Source of the DNA: Roseovarius sp. THAF27
Lineage (GTDB): Bacteria > Pseudomonadota > Alphaproteobacteria > Rhodobacterales > Rhodobacteraceae
DNA: 64,000 nucleotides
Assembly: GCF_009363655.1 (NCBI RefSeq)
Contig: NZ_CP045393.1
Location: 1,054,001 to 1,118,000 of the forward strand
Direction of reading: 5' to 3'
Shown here: piece after piece, positions 61,185-64,000 of the stretch
How the letters are laid out: each line of letters starts with the position of its first letter
How positions within the stretch are numbered: the first letter of the stretch is position 1
Notes under the pieces: generated by a model
What the model was told of the DNA's origin: nothing
What the model saw: the letters and a program-made list of their open reading frames with translations, nothing else
Database searches by the model: none
Program-made: the position numbers and the translations under genes

Positions 61185-61994
61185 ATGAGCGAAACCAACT
61201 CCGCGGAACTTAGCGAACAGATCGGTGCAAATTTGCCTTATTTGCGCCGGTATGCACGTGCATTGACCGGGTCGCAGGAACGCGGCGATCAGTACGCGGT
61301 GGCGGCGCTGGAAGCGGTACTGAGCGATCCCAGCGTTTTCGACGCCTCGATCGCGTCCAAGACGGCCCTGTTCAAGGTTTTTCAACCGATCTGGGCGACG
61401 TCCGGCGCGGTGTTTTCGGACGACGAGACCGGGCTTCAGGCGAAAGCCCAGGCGCACCTGGCGAAGTTGACGACTAACACGCGCGAGGCTTTGCTGCTTC
61501 ATACGATCGAAGAGTTCAGCTTTGCCGAAGTGGGTGTGATCATGGACATTTCGGAAGACGAGGCGCGGTCGCTTGTCGATATCGCCTATGACGAGATGTC
61601 GAGCGTTCTGTCGGGACGCGTGATGATCATCGAGGACGAGGCGATCATCGCGATGGACCTTGAGGGGATTGTCGGCGACATGGGGCACCGCGTGACGGGC
61701 ATCGCCCGCACCGAGGCCGATGCGCTGAAGCTGTTCAACGAGGAAACGCCCGACCTGATCCTGTCGGACATCCAGCTGGCCGACGGTTCCAGCGGGATCG
61801 ACGCCGTCAATGGCATTATGGAAAATGCGCCGGATGTTCCCGTCATTTTCATCACGGCGTTCCCCGAACGCCTGCTGACCGGCGAAGGGCCGGAGCCGGC
61901 ATTCCTGATCCCGAAACCCTACCAGTCGGACCAGGTCCGCTCGGCGGTGAGTCAGGCGATGTTCTTTTCGTCGACCGAGACGCTGAAGGCCTGA
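61185..61994 (+). CDS. phyR: PhyR general stress response regulator
   Basis: 269-residue two-domain protein. The N-terminal half (about 1-135) is an ECF-sigma-like domain lacking DNA-binding ability (LPYLRRYARALTGS; EEFSFAEVGVIMDISEDEAR), and the C-terminal half is a receiver with the phosphorylatable Asp in PDLILSDIQLADGSSGID near residue 193 and acidic pocket MIIEDEAIIAMDLEG near 148. Phosphorylation by the adjacent kinase frees the sigma-like domain to sequester NepR. It is divergent from nepR-ecfG. Confidence 0.95.
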   Translation: MSETNSAELSEQIGANLPYLRRYARALTGSQERGDQYAVAALEAVLSDPSVFDASIASKTALFKVFQPIWATSGAVFSDDETGLQAKAQAHLAKLTTNTREALLLHTIEEFSFAEVGVIMDISEDEARSLVDIAYDEMSSVLSGRVMIIEDEAIIAMDLEGIVGDMGHRVTGIARTEADALKLFNEETPDLILSDIQLADGSSGIDAVNGIMENAPDVPVIFITAFPERLLTGEGPEPAFLIPKPYQSDQVRSAVSQAMFFSSTETLKA

Positions 61995-62018
61995 CACCCG
62001 CGTCAGCGCGTTTCATTG

Positions 62019-62049
62019 AAAAAGCCCCGGCGTAGGCCGGGGCTTTTTT
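62019..62049 (+). terminator. Rho-independent terminator of phyR
   Basis: AAAAAGCCCCGG-CGTAGG-CCGGGGCTTTTTT stem-loop with a T run, 25 bases after the phyR stop; the A/T symmetry allows action in both directions. Confidence 0.9.
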
Positions 62050-62121
62050 CGTTGGGCAGGGACGCAAGAAAGGGCCAGCGGTGTCGCGGGCCCCTGCCGC
62101 TGCGTCGGTGGTGCGGGCGGG

Positions 62122-62292
62122 TCACCAGTGGGTGCGGTTGAAAGCCCGCGCCACCAGGGCGATCACGAAGAGCACCATGAAGACCACGAACAGCACCTGA
62201 GCGATGCCGGCCGAAGCTGACGCGATGCCGCCGAAGCCGAAAATCCCGGCGATGAAGGCCACGACCAGAAATATAAGGGCCCAATGAAACAT
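62122..62292 (-). CDS. DUF1328 small membrane protein
   Basis: 56-residue protein with two transmembrane helices ([20 protein letters not shown] and a following [18 protein letters not shown]), the DUF1328/YtjA pattern. YtjA-type proteins are stress-associated small membrane proteins of unknown mechanism. A perfect EcfG-type promoter lies 38 bases upstream (62330-62354), so it is probably a member of the general stress regulon. Confidence 0.85.
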   Translation of the reverse strand: MFHWALIFLVVAFIAGIFGFGGIASASAGIAQVLFVVFMVLFVIALVARAFNRTHW

Positions 62293-62329
62293 TTGCTCGA
62301 TCCTTCGATTACAGTCGATACGCGACCAT

Positions 62330-62354
62330 AACGATCAAGCTGCGCGCGGGTTCC
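62330..62354 (-). promoter_or_regulatory. EcfG-type promoter of the DUF1328 gene
   Basis: On the minus strand GGAAC (62354-62350), 16 bases, CGTT (62333-62330): exact consensus. Confidence 0.78.
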
Positions 62355-62385
62355 GGTGGATTTTCGCGCGTTGGAGGAGAGTTGC

Positions 62386-62763
62386 CTATTGCGGGTCCTG
62401 CACGTCCACGGCCGTGATGCCGCCGGAAATCGCCCCTTCGAGATCGATGTCCGTGAAGGGCCGCGACACCACGCGCAGGCTTGGAGAGCCCGCCGCGACG
62501 CCGCTGTCGTCCAGCAGCACGATGTGCGTGCGTTCGGCGCTGAGCGCCGTCAGCAGGGTGCCGCGATCCTCGGTATCGGGCAGGCCGATGAAGGCGAAGG
62601 AGAAGTGTCTTTCGCTGAGCAGTACACGCGCACGGTCGGTATCGCTCTCGACGATCACCTCTCCGAGTGAGCGCGACTGAGCGAAGTCCGCCAGATCGGC
62701 GGCTTCGAGCGTTTTACGTGAAGACACCAGCACAAGGTCCTCGCGCGGCGATGTATTTTGCAT
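62386..62763 (-). CDS. Receiver-like protein without phosphorylation site
   Basis: 125-residue protein that looks like a single response-regulator receiver fold but lacks the key Asp: the strand-3 position reads FAFIGLPDTED rather than a canonical Asp motif, and the Lys of beta-5 is replaced (SRPFTDIDL). ATG at 62763 begins Met-Gln-Asn-Thr-Ser. It may be a phosphorylation-independent regulator of the stress circuit (pseudo-receiver), but function is unknown. It is divergent from the Crp/Fnr gene. Confidence 0.6.
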   Translation of the reverse strand: MQNTSPREDLVLVSSRKTLEAADLADFAQSRSLGEVIVESDTDRARVLLSERHFSFAFIGLPDTEDRGTLLTALSAERTHIVLLDDSGVAAGSPSLRVVSRPFTDIDLEGAISGGITAVDVQDPQ

Positions 62764-62840
62764 TTACTACCCCCTCGGTATTGGTTGAATATGACACAGA
62801 ATCATGACGTCCACATTAAACTGCGACATAGATTGAGAAG

Positions 62841-63569
62841 ATGGCCATCGACTGCGCTGCCTGCCCACTGAGAGAGCTTGAGCTGTTCGCGCCGATGTCG
62901 GACGAAGAGCTTGAATTCATGAAAAGTTTCAAGACCGGCGAGCTGACGGCCGAGCAGGGCACCGAGATCCTGGCCGAGGGGGCCTCGTCGACGCAGCTTT
63001 ACACCGCGCTGAGCGGGATGGGGATACGCTACAAGACGATGGAAGACGGGCGCCGGCAGGTGGTGGGCTTTGTGCTGCCGGGCGACTTTGTCGGATTGCA
63101 GAGCGGCGTCATGGGAGAAATGCAGCATTCGGTCGAGGCCACGACGACGATGAAGCTGTGCGTGTTCAACAGGTCGGATTTCTGGCGGCTGTTCAAGTCG
63201 CAACCCAGGCGGGCGTTCGACCTGACGCACCTGGCCGCGCGGGAAGAGCAGATGCTGGGCGAGGCGCTGGTCACGATCGGGCAGATGAACGGGGTCACGC
63301 GCGTGGCCTGGGCGCTTTACAGGTTCTTCCAGCGGCTGCGGGCGCTGGACATGATGAAGAATGGCCGTGTTCCGCTGCCCTATCGCCAGCAGGACCTGGC
63401 CGATGCGGTGGGCCTGTCGCTGGTGCATACAAACAAGACCCTGACGCGTCTGCGAGAAGCGGGCGTGGCGACATGGCAGGACGATTTCCTGGTCGTGCAC
63501 AAGGAACAGGAATTGGCCCGCCTGGGCAACGTGGAACCCAATACGATCTCTTTGCGTCCTCTTATCTGA
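62841..63569 (+). CDS. Crp/Fnr family transcriptional regulator
   Basis: 242-residue regulator with an N-terminal cyclic-nucleotide-binding fold (about 10-130, FVLPGDFVGLQSGVMGE) and a C-terminal winged HTH (RQQDLADAVGLSLVHTNKTLTRLREAGV near residue 180). Only Cys5 and Cys8 lie near the N terminus, so the Fe-S cluster pattern of FNR is not complete. The effector is unknown. It is divergent from the receiver-like gene. Confidence 0.85.
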   Translation: MAIDCAACPLRELELFAPMSDEELEFMKSFKTGELTAEQGTEILAEGASSTQLYTALSGMGIRYKTMEDGRRQVVGFVLPGDFVGLQSGVMGEMQHSVEATTTMKLCVFNRSDFWRLFKSQPRRAFDLTHLAAREEQMLGEALVTIGQMNGVTRVAWALYRFFQRLRALDMMKNGRVPLPYRQQDLADAVGLSLVHTNKTLTRLREAGVATWQDDFLVVHKEQELARLGNVEPNTISLRPLI

Positions 63570-63588
63570 ATGATGGAGGATATCGCCC

Positions 63589-64000
63589 GTGGCAGAGCGG
63601 CTGGTCTATTACCCGGACAGCAACCCCGGTATTCGCCGCGAGAAGCGGGGGCGGGGCTTTTCGTATATCAACGTGGACGGCACGCGCATCGACTGCCCCA
63701 GGAAGCGTCGCGAGCTGAAGGCGCTGGCGGTGCCGCCGGCCTATACCGATGTGTGGATGGCACCGATGGCCAATGCGCATCTGCTGGCCACCGGGCGTGA
63801 CGCGCGGACACGCAAGCAATACAGGTATCACCCTGACTGGTCGGCGCAGCGGTCGCAGACCAAGTTCGACGGTCTGGGCACGTTCGCCCGGAGCCTGCCG
63901 CGCCTGCGGCGCTGGATAGATCACAACCTGTCGGGCGACGTGGGCAGCGAGGACATGGCCGTGGCCGCGGCGCTTGCGCTGATCGACCGGGCGGCGTTAC
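63589..64000 (+). CDS. DNA topoisomerase IB, 3'-truncated by window edge
   Basis: First 137 residues of a type IB topoisomerase (poxvirus/eukaryote-like), which relaxes supercoils through a Tyr 3'-phosphotyrosine intermediate; the catalytic residues lie beyond the window. GTG at 63589 follows GGAGG at 9 bases. The segment GRGFSYINVDGTRI and the later YRYHPDWSAQRSQTKFDGL are the N-terminal topo IB pattern. The gene continues past base 64000. It lies beside stress genes, as in other alphaproteobacteria. Confidence 0.85.
   Translation, partial: MAERLVYYPDSNPGIRREKRGRGFSYINVDGTRIDCPRKRRELKALAVPPAYTDVWMAPMANAHLLATGRDARTRKQYRYHPDWSAQRSQTKFDGLGTFARSLPRLRRWIDHNLSGDVGSEDMAVAAALALIDRAAL

Noticed and set aside
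63533..63558. Possible EcfG site GGAAC-N17-CGTC before the topoisomerase IB gene
   Set aside because: It lies inside the Crp/Fnr coding sequence and the -10 part is CGTC, not CGTT; too weak to list.
1..64000. CRISPR array
   Set aside because: No regularly spaced identical repeats with unique spacers and no cas genes were seen; the hairpin array at 35206 is too short and irregular.

Overview
The window is high-GC DNA with tightly packed genes, frequent ATGA/TGATG stop-start overlaps and a complete PhyR-NepR-EcfG general stress response (GSR) locus. Together with a eukaryote/archaeon-like HisRS next to a HisZ-dependent short HisG, and a dimethylglycine-dehydrogenase-type oxidase, this points to an alphaproteobacterium, most likely Rhodobacteraceae (Roseobacter group). 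The assignment is inferred from gene content; no 16S rRNA is present.

1-8.8 kb: a catabolic gene run, hyuA (3' part)-hyuB-[2Fe-2S] subunit-FAD/BFD oxidoreductase-aldehyde dehydrogenase-tartrate/isopropylmalate-type dehydrogenase-succinate-semialdehyde dehydrogenase. 9.1-15.7 kb: iron acquisition, with a TonB receptor, a divergent DUF2218 gene and a complete siderophore ABC importer (binding protein, two permeases, ATPase). 16-20.8 kb: an AcoR-like regulator with a stripped-down AAA+ core, followed by an NTF2-flavin monooxygenase fusion and a butanediol-type zinc dehydrogenase, with a candidate operator between them. 20.8-24.2 kb: a small accessory patch beside tRNA-Gln, holding a transposase relic broken by two tiny palindromic inserts, an IS3-type element with an A6G frameshift site and visible terminal repeats, and an HNH endonuclease gene.

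24.3-35.1 kb: mostly metabolic and envelope genes (SH3 protein, 2-hydroxyacid dehydrogenase, gamma-glutamyltransferase, an orphan membrane-anchored protein, a DMGDH-like demethylase, cysteine synthase, a GH25 lysozyme and a DUF938 methyltransferase). 35.3-40 kb: a BMP-type (nucleoside-like) ABC importer. 40.2-51.4 kb: dnaE, a lipoprotein, slyX, hisS-hisZ-hisG, DCC and DUF4166 proteins, phnX and an HDAC-family amidohydrolase.

51.6-64 kb is the most interesting stretch. It carries the GSR core (phyR divergent from nepR-ecfG-HisKA_2 kinase-PLD protein). Near-consensus EcfG-type promoters (GGAAC-N16-CGTT and close variants) stand before a secreted protein, a membrane-protein/AI-2E-transporter/amidoligase/GATase operon, csbD, a DUF1328 gene, and in both directions between nepR and phyR. 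The window therefore contains a regulator and much of an apparent local regulon, including a predicted stress-induced amide ligation/hydrolysis system with no assigned substrate. A receiver-like protein, a Crp/Fnr regulator and the start of a topoisomerase IB gene close the window.

Several palindromic intergenic repeat families are visible, and one has entered dnaE in frame.
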